A DNA stretch of 25,398 nt, taken from contig CAJTML010000012.1 of NCBI GenBank assembly GCA_910577495.1, forward strand, positions 5,196 to 30,593, in the 5' to 3' direction. Below, in pieces: positions 1-7,838 of the stretch. Made by a program: the position numbers and the translations under genes. The notes under the pieces are model-generated. The model was not told the origin of the DNA and did no database searches. It saw only the letters and a list, made by a program, of their open reading frames with translations. Numbering within the stretch: the first letter of the stretch is position 1; each line of letters opens with the position of its first letter. The stretch comes from an uncultured Eggerthellaceae bacterium (GTDB lineage: Bacteria; Actinomycetota; Coriobacteriia; Coriobacteriales; Eggerthellaceae).

Positions 1-1012
1 GATCGCCGCCACCGCAAGGAATGAGCTCAACGGGGCAACCCACATACTCTTCCAAAATCGTCTCAAGCGGCTCGTTGCGCTCGCGAACAGACAGGCCTTC
101 GTTGCCATCAGAGGTAACTTCAAAGACCGTCAGCGGACCCATGATGCCAGGATGCACGGTGAACTTGTCGGTATCAATTTGGGTAAATACCGTGTCCAGG
201 TGCATGAATGCACGAGAGTTCGGGATGTTAAACGCCAGGATCGTCTCAATGGTTGAGGTGGGATCGTTAAAGACGTTGTGAGCGAGTTGGTCAATTGCGT
301 CGGGCTCGGTGCGCTGAGAGATACCAACAGCCAAGACCTTGTCGTTGATGTTTAAGATGTCGCCACCTTCAATGTGGAAGGTGTTGTAGCGGCTGTAGTA
401 CAGCGGCACATCTTTGTAGTCAGGATGATACTTAAACACGTACTCGCCATAGATGGTCTCACGGTTACGGGTCTCAGAATACATGTGGTTCAAAGACACG
501 CCGTTGCCAATCATTGCAAACGGGTCACGAGTAAAGTAGAGGTTCGGCATCGGTGCGCACACCAGTTTGCACGTATCAGATACCAAATCAACCAAAGAGT
601 CAGATTTGTTGACATGCAGCTCTTGGAGATTGATGCCAGCCATGGTCTTTAAGACCAGCTCTTTAGGATCGGGATAGTTCTCTTCCAGGTAATCATGGAT
701 GATCTTCTTGTAGCGCTCGGTGCGGATGCCGGCCTCTTCAATCCACTGGTAAACAAACTGTTCACGCATTTCTTTGGATTGAGCGACGACTTCTGCTACG
801 AGGTCTTCAAGGTAGACCACTTCTACGCCCTCAGAGCGCAGAATCTCAGCGAAGCGATCATGCTCTGCCTGAGCGACACGCAAAAATGGAATGTCATCGA
901 AGAGCAATTCTTCAAGCGTGTCGGGGGTGAGGTTTAAAAGCTCGTTGCCGGGACGGTGGAGCAAGACCTTCTTAAGAGGCTTGATCTCGCTCTTGACGTT
1001 TACGCCAGCCAT
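1..1012 (-). CDS. arcA: Arginine deiminase (5' part, runs off the window)
   Basis: Hydrolyses L-arginine to citrulline and ammonia, the first step of the ATP-yielding cytosolic arginine deiminase pathway. Translating the reverse strand from ATG at 1012 gives 337 residues with no stop; the family is usually about 400-415 residues, so the C-terminus with the catalytic Cys lies outside. Visible family motifs are FTRDPF (Asp about residue 163), IEGGD (Glu about 215, Asp about 218), FMHLDTVF (His about 271, Asp about 273) and the GCPVELIPCGGGD segment at the window edge. The start is supported by GGAGGG about six bases upstream. No other arc gene is visible on this side. It is divergent from a LuxR-type regulator across 469 bp with palindromes and direct repeats, so that regulator is a reasonable but unproven candidate controller. 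Identity is secure. Confidence 0.96.
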   Translation of the reverse strand, partial: MAGVNVKSEIKPLKKVLLHRPGNELLNLTPDTLEELLFDDIPFLRVAQAEHDRFAEILRSEGVEVVYLEDLVAEVVAQSKEMREQFVYQWIEEAGIRTERYKKIIHDYLEENYPDPKELVLKTMAGINLQELHVNKSDSLVDLVSDTCKLVCAPMPNLYFTRDPFAMIGNGVSLNHMYSETRNRETIYGEYVFKYHPDYKDVPLYYSRYNTFHIEGGDILNINDKVLAVGISQRTEPDAIDQLAHNVFNDPTSTIETILAFNIPNSRAFMHLDTVFTQIDTDKFTVHPGIMGPLTVFEVTSDGNEGLSVRERNEPLETILEEYVGCPVELIPCGGGD

Positions 1013-1037
1013 AAGCAACCCTCCTTCTCGTGTTATT

Positions 1038-1071
1038 GTCCTAATCCCTTAGGACTGCTTCAATTGAAGCA
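1038..1071 (-). promoter_or_regulatory. Two abutting palindromes in the arcA leader
   Basis: GTCCTAA-TCCC-TTAGGAC (1038-1055) is followed without a gap by the perfect 16-bp palindrome TGCTTCAATTGAAGCA (1056-1071). Both lie in the presumed arcA 5' untranslated region and could be leader hairpins or dimeric operator sites. Neither resembles an ArgR box as I know it. No T-run follows on the arcA strand, so a simple terminator is unlikely. Confidence 0.5.
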
Positions 1072-1149
1072 ACGCTAAACATTTGCTGCAGATGTGTTGT
1101 CTGCAAAGCTGATGGTTACACCATGCATCCAGGCAGCGTAAAAACAAAG

Positions 1150-1188
1150 ATGTAAGCCGGGTGTATGTAAAGGTGCAACGTGTATGTA
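1150..1188 (-). promoter_or_regulatory. Candidate arcA promoter with TACATACAC direct repeats
   Basis: On the minus strand TTGCAC (1178-1173), a 17-base spacer and TTACAT (1155-1150) make a plausible but weak sigma-A promoter. The nonamer TACATACAC occurs twice (1188-1180 and 1169-1161), 19 bp apart, on either side of the -35 box, which suits binding of a dimeric regulator to one face of the helix. The rest of the 469-bp gap holds a GCCTTG-TT-CAAGGC palindrome (1235-1248) and no convincing gene. A TATTAT box near 1414 could serve the LuxR gene, but I see no good -35 for it. Confidence 0.35.
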
Positions 1189-1481
1189 GTTCCCAATTGT
1201 TACCTAATACACCCTCAATAAACGCCAGGTAAGAGCCTTGTTCAAGGCCTGAAAAGAGACTGTAAATAAGCTGTAAACTTGATTGAAAATATCAGTGATA
1301 AGAGCAAAATTGCTGTTGCTAAACTACAACAAACCGTTGAAATTCTTCGAAAGCAAGGTTGTGAAATACGTCTGCGCCTGGTTAACAAAACCGCCAATTG
1401 CGCGATGCTTGCGCTATTATGAAAGCAACAAACACGAGTTTGTGCCTGCATCGAATTGAGTAACCGGGGAGGTGCCGCACT

Positions 1482-2447
1482 GTGGGCTTAGTGCTCTTCT
1501 ACTGGACGTTACTGGTGATGCTCTTTTCAATGGTTGCTTCGGCAACATGTCTGTCTTCATATCTTGTATCACACAAAAAGACGTATTTCTTTTTATTTAC
1601 CGCGTTTCTCATGTACTTCTTGGATGTGTCATTTGTTTTCCAGGATGAGTACGCGCTTCATATCCTTCATATTGAATTTAGCGGCGTTTACGCAGTTGTT
1701 CGTTCGCTCATTTTGATCGTTACAGGATTTGGTGTCCTTGAGTCATTCTGGCTGATGGTATGTGACTATTTGCGCGTCAGCAATAAAAAGCTCTTAATTG
1801 TGCCAGGTGCAGCTTTTTTGGTAATCAGCATTGCGCTGCTTTTGTTTACGCCGGAAAGTGACCCGAAATGGTTTTGGTTTTATACGACCAGAGCCTTGTT
1901 CGCCTTCTGGATTATTGCTTATGGTGCGTTTAGCTATTTCACCAAGTCATCTGAGGTGCTTAAAAACCGATTGTGGCGAAGAAAGTGGCTCATCGCTGGT
2001 GCAGCCATTCTGCTGGCCTGTATCGTTGGTGAAGACGCAATCTTTTTCCTCATTCTGCAAACGGAAACGATTCAGATTGGTCCTTTCGTCTTGTCGTCAG
2101 AGCGCAATTACGCAGAAAACCTGCTCATGCTCTGCATCGGCATTGTTGCTTTCAGGGATGCGTGTAAGACGCTGTCGCTGCGTTTTGAGAAGCCCCCAAG
2201 TGGATCAAATGTCTGGCAGGAGCAAGAAATTATCGAAACCATGCCGCGCTACGCGAAGGCCTATCAGCTGTCTGCCCGTGAGTGTGAGGTGCTCTATGAA
2301 ATCTTGCTGGGTAAGGACAATCAAAACATTGCTTCGCAAAAACAACTGGCACTGAGCACGGTAAAAGTGCATGTGCATAACATCTTACAAAAGACGGGTA
2401 ACGCGAATCGCCAAGAACTGATCCAGGACTTCTGGAGAACGTCATGA
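1482..2447 (+). CDS. LuxR-family regulator with seven-helix membrane N-terminus
   Basis: A 321-residue membrane-anchored transcription factor. About 230 N-terminal residues contain roughly seven hydrophobic helices (about 3-27, 32-52, 70-92, 103-121, 131-150, 165-190, 210-227). The C-terminal 65 residues are a LuxR/GerE helix-turn-helix (LSARECEVL, then STVKVHVHNILQKTGNANR). This layout is very frequent in Eggerthellaceae, where many copies sit beside respiratory or catabolic genes. The GTG start at 1482 has GGGGAGG nine bases upstream; the next in-frame candidates would cut the first helix. It is divergent from arcA and its stop overlaps the ATG of the next gene (ATGA), so the two are probably translationally coupled. 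The signal sensed is unknown. Confidence 0.88.
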   Translation: MGLVLFYWTLLVMLFSMVASATCLSSYLVSHKKTYFFLFTAFLMYFLDVSFVFQDEYALHILHIEFSGVYAVVRSLILIVTGFGVLESFWLMVCDYLRVSNKKLLIVPGAAFLVISIALLLFTPESDPKWFWFYTTRALFAFWIIAYGAFSYFTKSSEVLKNRLWRRKWLIAGAAILLACIVGEDAIFFLILQTETIQIGPFVLSSERNYAENLLMLCIGIVAFRDACKTLSLRFEKPPSGSNVWQEQEIIETMPRYAKAYQLSARECEVLYEILLGKDNQNIASQKQLALSTVKVHVHNILQKTGNANRQELIQDFWRTS

Positions 2448-3403
2448 CGAAAGTGTTCTCGGTTTTAGGGGACTCAATCAGCACCTTTGAAGATGTGATT
2501 CCACGCGGATGGCGTGTGTATTATGCAGGTGATTTGCGCGCAGAAACGGGCGTTTGTGAGGTAGTGGACACCTGGTGGATGCAGGTAATTGAGCATTTTA
2601 AGGGCAAGCTTGTAGCAAACGCATCATTTTCGGGGAGCCTGGTTGAGGGAAGTGGTTTTCCAGCGGCGTCAAGCGATGAGCGCGTGCGTGCCCTAGGTGG
2701 CAGCAAGCGCGGTGGTCACGGAACGTGTGCTGCGCCTGAGCGCCCTGATGCGGTGTTGGTGTTTATTGGCATCAATGACTATGGTTGGGGTGGCGCGTGT
2801 GCGCAAACTCTGGCGCACGGCAATGCACTACCCGCTTTTGAGCAGGTGCGACAAGCGGGCGACCCCGTGGCGCCTGGTGCGGTTGGTCCAGAGGCGCCGG
2901 CGCGCTTTGGACAGGCATATCAGGATATGCTTGCGAAGATTCGCCATGAATTTCCGCGTGCTGAGGTGTGGTGTGTGACGCTGGTGCCGGGGCGCGTGCG
3001 AGGCGAGGCGCAGTCGACGTTCGCGTACAATTTGCGCGGGGCAGCTATTGACGAATACAACGAGGCCATTCGCCAGGCTGCGGCGAATGCGGGCTGTAAG
3101 GTGGCAGATATTGCCGCGTTTGGGCTTGAATATGAAGCTTCAGACGGCACGCATCCAACGTCGCTTGGCATGCGACAAATTGCGGCGATGACGATTGCGG
3201 CAATGGAGGGGCTGGCGGCGGATAGTGCGCCTGAAACGTGGCCGATGGCGCTGTCGGCTGAGGATGCGTGGCGGGCAGAGCGGCCCTGTGTGGATCGTGC
3301 GTGTGTGGCATGCGAGCACCGCGTGTCAACCGCAAACCCGTGGTATCTGGTTTGTGGCAGGCAAATTCGCAGTTCGCACCCCGAATTTGACCCGTATCTG
3401 TGA
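2444..3403 (+). CDS. SGNH/GDSL-type hydrolase with C-terminal cysteine cluster
   Basis: A 319-residue esterase/lipase-like protein. The SGNH blocks are visible: GDSIS with nucleophile Ser11, the GIND block with Asn111, and DGTHPTSLGM with Asp234 and His237. There is no signal peptide, so it is probably cytoplasmic. The substrate cannot be told; short-chain acyl esters or carbohydrate O-acetyl groups are typical of the family. It is odd in carrying a tail after the catalytic core with Cys282, Cys287, Cys290 and Cys304 plus His292, which looks like a small metal-binding knuckle and is not part of the usual fold. The ATG overlaps the stop of the LuxR gene, which implies joint expression. The following 108 bp to the next gene show no clear terminator. 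Confidence 0.85.
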   Translation: MTKVFSVLGDSISTFEDVIPRGWRVYYAGDLRAETGVCEVVDTWWMQVIEHFKGKLVANASFSGSLVEGSGFPAASSDERVRALGGSKRGGHGTCAAPERPDAVLVFIGINDYGWGGACAQTLAHGNALPAFEQVRQAGDPVAPGAVGPEAPARFGQAYQDMLAKIRHEFPRAEVWCVTLVPGRVRGEAQSTFAYNLRGAAIDEYNEAIRQAAANAGCKVADIAAFGLEYEASDGTHPTSLGMRQIAAMTIAAMEGLAADSAPETWPMALSAEDAWRAERPCVDRACVACEHRVSTANPWYLVCGRQIRSSHPEFDPYL

Positions 3404-3511
3404 TAGATTTCGCTCAGAGATTTTCCTGACGACAACTGCATAAGCTTGGTAGCCCTTGGTTGTTTTGGAAGCCTTGTGTGTTCAGGTAACGTGGCACGTG
3501 AAGGAGATGAC

Positions 3512-4762
3512 ATGAGTAGTTCATTGGTCGAGAAGTTCAAAAACATCGGCCCGGGTGCGCTGGTTGCGGCCGGCTTTATTGGGCCGGGTACGGTGACCAC
3601 CTGTACGGTATCGGGTGCAAGCTATGGCTACACGCTTTTGTGGTGTCTGTTGTTCGCCACCGTTGCTACCATTATTTTCCAGGAGATGGCCTCGCGCGTG
3701 GGCATTGTGACGCAAAAGGGTCTGGGCGAAAACATTCGCGATCGTATTTCAAACCAGACGTTGAAATGGGTTGCGATTGTTATCGTGATCGTGGCTATTT
3801 TTGTGGGCAACATTGCGTACGAGACGGGCAACATTACCGGCGGTATTCTGGGAATTCAGGCAATTTCGGCAGAGGCGCCGCTGGTTCCTATCGTGGTGAT
3901 TATTGGTGTGTTGGCGTTTGCGGCCATGTGGATTGGTTCGTATAAAGTTGTCGAAAAAGTGCTGACCGGCATTGTTGTGTTTATGGGGCTGGTGTTTTTG
4001 GTTACTGCGTTTGCTTCGGCGCCTGATTGGGGCGCGGTGGCGGTTGGCCTGTTTACGCCGTCGCTTCCGCAAGAAGGCGGTCAGGGCATTCTGACTGCGG
4101 TCGGTTTGATTGGTACCACGATTGTGCCGTACAACCTGTTTTTGCACGCGTCGGGTTCAGCGGAGCGCTTTAAAGATCCTGATCAGGTAGCGGATGCGCG
4201 CTTCGACACTATTTTGAGCATCGGTTTGGGCGGCGTGATTTCTATGTCCATTCTGATTTGCGCGGCGGCCAATATTTATGGCACGGGCATTGAGGTGACC
4301 AATGGCAAAGATATGGCCGTGGCACTGAGTCCGGTGCTGGGTTCTTGGGCCACGTGGCTGATTGGCCTGGGACTTTTGGCGGCTGGTTTTTCCAGTGCGA
4401 TTACGGCCTCGCTGTCGGCTGCGTTTGCGGTTAATGGCGTTTTGGGATGGCAAAAGTCGCTCAAGGACCCGCAGTTTAAGGCAATCTGGATTATCGTGCT
4501 GGTTGCGGGTTGCTCTATGGCTATTCTGTTGGGCAAGAGTCCGACTGAGCTGATTTTGGTGGCGCAGGCGGCTAATGCTATCTTGCTGCCGATTATGGCG
4601 TTCTTTGTGCTGTACTGCGCAAACGGCAAAGATTTGGGCAAGTGGCGCAATCACGTGTTCGCCAATATCGCCGGCGTGGTGATTATCGTAATCACGCTGT
4701 TTATGTGCTATCGCAATATGTCTAGCTTCTTGAGCTCGTTGCAAGCACTCATTGGAGGCTAA
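3512..4762 (+). CDS. Nramp (SLC11)-family divalent cation transporter, atypical metal site
   Basis: A 416-residue polytopic inner-membrane carrier with about eleven helices. I start at ATG 3512 because AAGGAG (3501-3506) sits five bases before it; the longer frame from 3446 adds 22 unlikely residues. Canonical Nramps bind Mn2+/Fe2+ through DPGN in helix 1 and MPHN in helix 6. Here helix 1 reads FIGPGTV (Gly24, Thr27) and helix 6 reads IVPYNLF (Val205, Tyr207), so the helix-1 Asp and Asn and the helix-6 Met and His are all changed. A divergent clade, the Nramp-related magnesium transporters, was characterised from Eggerthella lenta, and this protein may belong to it. MntH-type manganese uptake should not be assumed. 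A terminator follows at 4799. Confidence 0.85.
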   Translation: MSSSLVEKFKNIGPGALVAAGFIGPGTVTTCTVSGASYGYTLLWCLLFATVATIIFQEMASRVGIVTQKGLGENIRDRISNQTLKWVAIVIVIVAIFVGNIAYETGNITGGILGIQAISAEAPLVPIVVIIGVLAFAAMWIGSYKVVEKVLTGIVVFMGLVFLVTAFASAPDWGAVAVGLFTPSLPQEGGQGILTAVGLIGTTIVPYNLFLHASGSAERFKDPDQVADARFDTILSIGLGGVISMSILICAAANIYGTGIEVTNGKDMAVALSPVLGSWATWLIGLGLLAAGFSSAITASLSAAFAVNGVLGWQKSLKDPQFKAIWIIVLVAGCSMAILLGKSPTELILVAQAANAILLPIMAFFVLYCANGKDLGKWRNHVFANIAGVVIIVITLFMCYRNMSSFLSSLQALIGG

Positions 4763-4798
4763 GGCTTTCGCGTTTGTCAGTGAACATATCTTGTGCGT

Positions 4799-4833
4799 AA
4801 GAGGCGTCGGCGAATGAGTCGGCGCCTCTTTTT
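4799..4833 (+). terminator. Rho-independent terminator after the Nramp gene
   Basis: AAGAGGCGTCGG pairs with TCGGCGCCTCTT (one G-U wobble) around a short loop and is followed by a run of T. It ends the Nramp transcript 37 bases after the stop codon. Confidence 0.85.
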
Positions 4834-4871
4834 GCGCTTTCGGCGCCGAGAAGTGGGTGGAGCTCGGGGCG

Positions 4872-4982
4872 AACTTACCATATCGGGCGTATGCGTATTT
4901 TTGACGGCAAGCTTCTCACCTGGGAAAACGCGGCGTTTTCCCAGGTCGCGCGAAAAAACGGGAGCGCCCGATATGGTAAGTT
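4872..4982. repeat. Nested double inverted repeat, 111 bp
   Basis: The outer arms are a perfect 18-bp inverted repeat, AACTTACCATATCGGGCG (4872-4889) and its exact complement at 4965-4982. Inside lies a second, independent perfect repeat, ACCTGGGAAAACGC (4918-4931) with its complement at 4933-4946, separated by one base. Transcribed, it would fold into a long rod with a stable inner hairpin. It sits between the Nramp terminator and the htpG promoter, with no transposase and no convincing reading frame. It could be a small non-autonomous element (MITE-like) or a structured RNA. Confidence 0.8.
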
Positions 4983-5028
4983 TTCGCAACGCGAACGTAA
5001 CTCTTATGGGGATATCCCGTGGCATACG

Positions 5029-5056
5029 TTGACTTCAAAACTGAGGGTACTACAAT
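5029..5056 (+). promoter_or_regulatory. Sigma-A promoter of htpG
   Basis: TTGACT (5029-5034), a 16-base spacer and TACAAT (5051-5056). The predicted transcription start falls at about 5063, inside the CIRCE element, so repressor binding would block initiation directly. The resulting leader is about 158 bases long; I see no further motif in it apart from the ribosome binding site GGAAGGA just before 5221. Confidence 0.75.
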
Positions 5057-5062
5057 CAGGAA

Positions 5063-5089
5063 TTAGCACTCAGAGCGCGCGACTGCTAA
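5063..5089 (+). promoter_or_regulatory. CIRCE operator (HrcA binding site)
   Basis: TTAGCACTC, nine bases, then GACTGCTAA. The CIRCE consensus is TTAGCACTC-N9-GAGTGCTAA, so there is a single mismatch over 18 conserved positions. Its position immediately downstream of the -10 box is typical of HrcA-repressed groE and dnaK operons. hrcA itself is not in the window. Confidence 0.92.
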
Positions 5090-5220
5090 CGCGGATAGAT
5101 GCTGCTGCCGAGGCGAAGTGAATGCCACCGTCGGAGCAGGGCGGGAACACAGCAGAAGCGAAGAGGATGCCGCTGCGGTCGCGCCATAAAACATGCAGAT
5201 GAATCCTGGAAGGACGGTCT

Positions 5221-7167
5221 ATGCAAAAGTTCAAGACAGAAAGCAAGAAGCTGCTGGATCTTATGATCAACTCCATTTACACCAACCGCGAGATTTTCCT
5301 GCGCGAGCTGATCTCGAACGCGTCCGATGCGGTGGATAAACTGTATTTCGCCAGCTTAACTGATAGCGACATTCAGCTGAACCGTGCAGACCTGCGTATT
5401 ATCGTTTCCGCAGATGAGGACGAACGTACGGTAACCGTATCGGACAACGGTATTGGCATGAGCAAAGAGCAGCTGGACAAGAATTTGGGCACCATCGCTC
5501 ACTCAGACAGCTTGGCGTTTAAGACCGATAACGCTGAGAGCCAGGGCGAAGACGTGGACATTATCGGCCAGTTCGGCGTGGGTTTTTACTCTGCGTTTAT
5601 GGTGGCCAAGTGCGTACGCGTGGTGTCGCGGGCGTATGGAAGCGACGAGGCCTGGGCGTGGGAGAGCGACGGCGTTGAGGGCTACACGATCAAGCCGGCC
5701 GAGCGCGCTGAGCACGGTACCGACGTCATCTTGACGCTCAAGGATAACACCGACGAGGAAACCTACGACGAATTCGCCACGGAATTTGGTCTGCGCAACC
5801 TCATTAAACGCTACAGCAACTATGTGCGCTATCCCATCATGATGGAAGTCACCAAGACGCGCGAGGTGGAGCACGCAGCGGACTCGGAGGGCGAAGGCGC
5901 AGGTCACGGCGAAGGTGAAGCACCGCAAACGCCGCAGTATGAGACTTGCAAAGAGCTGGACACGATCAACTCCATGATTCCAATTTGGAAGCGTCGCGGA
6001 TCCGATGTGAGCCAAGAAGAGTACAACGAGTTTTACAAGGCCGACTTCCATGACTTCGCCGATCCGGCATGCACGTTTAGTATTCACGCGGAGGGTGCGC
6101 TCAGCTACGACGCGCTGCTGTTTATTCCGTCGCGAGCGCCGTATGACCTGTACAGCAAGGATTTCAAGAAGGGGTTGGCGCTCTACAGTTCCAACGTGCT
6201 TATCATGGAAAAGTGCGAAGAGTTGCTGCCGGACTACTACAACTTCGTGCGTGGCGTGGTGGACAGCCAAGATCTTTCGCTCAACATTTCTCGCGAGACG
6301 CTGCAGCAAAACGCACAGCTTCGCGCAATTGCAAAACGCATCGAGAAAAAGATCACCTCTGAGCTCAAAAAGCTCTTGGAAAATGATCGCGAAACCTATG
6401 AGCAGTTTTTCGAAAACTTTGGTCGCGGCCTGGAGTTTGGCATCTATAACAGCTATGGCATCCTGAAGAGCGAGCTGGCTGATTTGCTGCTGTTCTACTC
6501 GGCCAAGCAGCAAAAACTCATTACGCTTGCTGAGTACGTTGAGGCCATGGACGCAGATCAGAAGGCCATTTATTACGCAACGGGCGAAAGCACGAGCCGC
6601 CTTGAGAAACTTCCGGTGGTGCAAGGCGTGCTGAATAAGGGCTTCGACGTGCTGCTTTGCACCAAAGACGTGGACGAATTCTGCTTCCAATCCATGATGA
6701 CGTATGGCGAAGATGAGGCTGCACGTGAGCTGCAAAACGTGGCCAGCGGCAATCTTGATTTGTCCACTGACGAGGAAAAACAGGAGGCCGAAGCGCTGGC
6801 GAAGGACAACGAGGCGCTCTTTGACGTGATGCAGGATGCCTTGGGTGGTGCGGTGTCGAAGGTGACGGTGGCCTCGCGCGAGACCGACGCGCCGGCATTT
6901 GTGACGGCGGCTGGTCCGGTTTCGCTTGAGATGGAGCGCATTTTGTCGCAGATGCCTGATGGCGAAGGCATTAAGAGTGAGCGTGTACTGGAGTTAAACG
7001 CCAAGCATCCGGTGTTTGAGGTGTTGCGCAAGGCGCAGGCTGAGGGCGATGCAGCGAAGGTTCGCCTGTATGCTGACATCCTGTATAACCAGGCATTACT
7101 CATGGAGGGTATGCCGATTGAAGACCCGGTTGCCTACGCGAACGCCGTCACGCAGCTGATGGCTTAG
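5221..7167 (+). CDS. htpG: Molecular chaperone HtpG (bacterial Hsp90)
   Basis: A 648-residue cytosolic ATP-dependent chaperone, slightly longer than the E. coli protein (624). The N-terminal GHKL ATPase domain shows FLRELISNASDA (catalytic Glu29, Asn33), SDNGIGM (Asp75) and GQFGVGFYSAFMV (116-128). An acidic, Gly-rich linker (about 213-245) is longer than in E. coli and accounts for much of the extra length. The middle domain carries LNISRE with the expected Arg, followed by the C-terminal dimerisation region. ATG 5221 is preceded by GGAAGGA. It is controlled by a sigma-A promoter overlapped by a CIRCE element, so heat-inducible HrcA control is predicted; htpG is not a classic CIRCE gene in Bacillus. 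No terminator is evident before the nitroreductase, so some read-through is possible. Confidence 0.97.
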   Translation: MQKFKTESKKLLDLMINSIYTNREIFLRELISNASDAVDKLYFASLTDSDIQLNRADLRIIVSADEDERTVTVSDNGIGMSKEQLDKNLGTIAHSDSLAFKTDNAESQGEDVDIIGQFGVGFYSAFMVAKCVRVVSRAYGSDEAWAWESDGVEGYTIKPAERAEHGTDVILTLKDNTDEETYDEFATEFGLRNLIKRYSNYVRYPIMMEVTKTREVEHAADSEGEGAGHGEGEAPQTPQYETCKELDTINSMIPIWKRRGSDVSQEEYNEFYKADFHDFADPACTFSIHAEGALSYDALLFIPSRAPYDLYSKDFKKGLALYSSNVLIMEKCEELLPDYYNFVRGVVDSQDLSLNISRETLQQNAQLRAIAKRIEKKITSELKKLLENDRETYEQFFENFGRGLEFGIYNSYGILKSELADLLLFYSAKQQKLITLAEYVEAMDADQKAIYYATGESTSRLEKLPVVQGVLNKGFDVLLCTKDVDEFCFQSMMTYGEDEAARELQNVASGNLDLSTDEEKQEAEALAKDNEALFDVMQDALGGAVSKVTVASRETDAPAFVTAAGPVSLEMERILSQMPDGEGIKSERVLELNAKHPVFEVLRKAQAEGDAAKVRLYADILYNQALLMEGMPIEDPVAYANAVTQLMA

Positions 7168-7243
7168 CGGGTTTCGATGGCTTGAAGCAGTCAAGCTAAG
7201 TAGAAATGTGCGCGATTGCGCGCCCAACGAAAGGAAGCATCGA

Positions 7244-7747
7244 ATGGATGCAATTTTAGAGCGAGCGAGTGTTCGCCAATTTAGCGAAGAGCCGGTAAGC
7301 GAGGATCAGATTCGCGTGTTGTTGCGCGCGGGCATGGCGGCGCCATCGGCAGGAAATCAGCAACCGTGGGAGTTTTACGTGGTGTTTGATGAAGCGACGC
7401 GTCAGTCATTGGCGGAATGTTCGCCGTATGCGCGCCCGGCCGAGTTCGCGCCGTGTGTCATTGTGGCGTGTACGCGCGAGTCTGCGTTGCGCTTCCCGCC
7501 GTGCGTGCCGCAGGACATGGGCGCTTGTTTGGAGAATATCTTGCTTGAGGCAGTTGAGCAGGATTTAGGTGGCGTTTGGCTGGGAATTGCTCCGGAAGAG
7601 GATCGCATGGACAAGGTGGCGAAGGTGCTGCAGTTGCCCGAAGATGTGCGTGCGTTTGCGCTGGTGGCAGTGGGGCATCCGCTTAAAGAGCCGAATCCCC
7701 GTGGAGCTGAGCGCTACGACGAGGAGCGCATCCACTGGGTGATGTAG
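7244..7747 (+). CDS. Small nitroreductase-family flavoprotein
   Basis: A 167-residue FMN-dependent oxidoreductase of the nitroreductase superfamily, cytosolic and probably a homodimer. The N-terminal RASVRQF motif (residues 7-13) supplies the FMN phosphate contacts, PSAGNQQPWEF (34-44) follows, and GVWLGIAPEEDR lies in the C-terminal half. The length matches the short clade of about 165-170 residues. I start at ATG 7244 because AAAGGAAG lies six bases upstream; a GTG at 7208 in the same frame would add 12 residues without a ribosome binding site. The natural substrate is not predictable from sequence (quinones, nitroaromatics or other NAD(P)H-linked acceptors). It follows htpG closely and is followed by a strong stem-loop. 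Confidence 0.85.
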   Translation: MDAILERASVRQFSEEPVSEDQIRVLLRAGMAAPSAGNQQPWEFYVVFDEATRQSLAECSPYARPAEFAPCVIVACTRESALRFPPCVPQDMGACLENILLEAVEQDLGGVWLGIAPEEDRMDKVAKVLQLPEDVRAFALVAVGHPLKEPNPRGAERYDEERIHWVM

Positions 7748-7810
7748 GCGGCGGCGCCGCGTCTTGTAGCAGTGAGTGCGCGGCAAAGGCGCCATGCTCA
7801 TACGGTTCTC

Positions 7811-7838
7811 GCAAAAGCGCCCTTCGGGGCGCTTTTGC
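7811..7838. terminator. Bidirectional-type terminator hairpin after the nitroreductase
   Basis: GCAAAAGCGCCC, loop TTCG, GGGCGCTTTTGC: a perfect 12-bp stem with the very stable UUCG loop, and A4/T4 tracts in the stem as in bidirectional terminators. The right arm coincides with the start of the first degenerate repeat unit. Confidence 0.75.

Noticed and set aside
1242..1451. 69-codon minus-strand frame in the arcA/LuxR gap
   Set aside because: Low-complexity translation without domain character or ribosome binding site, in a region that carries regulatory repeats.
4777..5032. Overlapping frames on both strands across the nested inverted repeat
   Set aside because: They read through the terminator and the repeat arms, are Arg/Lys-rich and are best explained by the palindromic sequence.
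5503..6735. 410-codon minus-strand frame inside htpG
   Set aside because: Antisense shadow of a highly conserved gene; the translation has no recognisable family.
7180..7196. GCTTGA-AGCAG-TCAAGC, a HAIR-like (HspR) element upstream of the nitroreductase
   Set aside because: Spacing and half-sites do not match CTTGAGT-N7-ACTCAAG; more likely a small intergenic hairpin.
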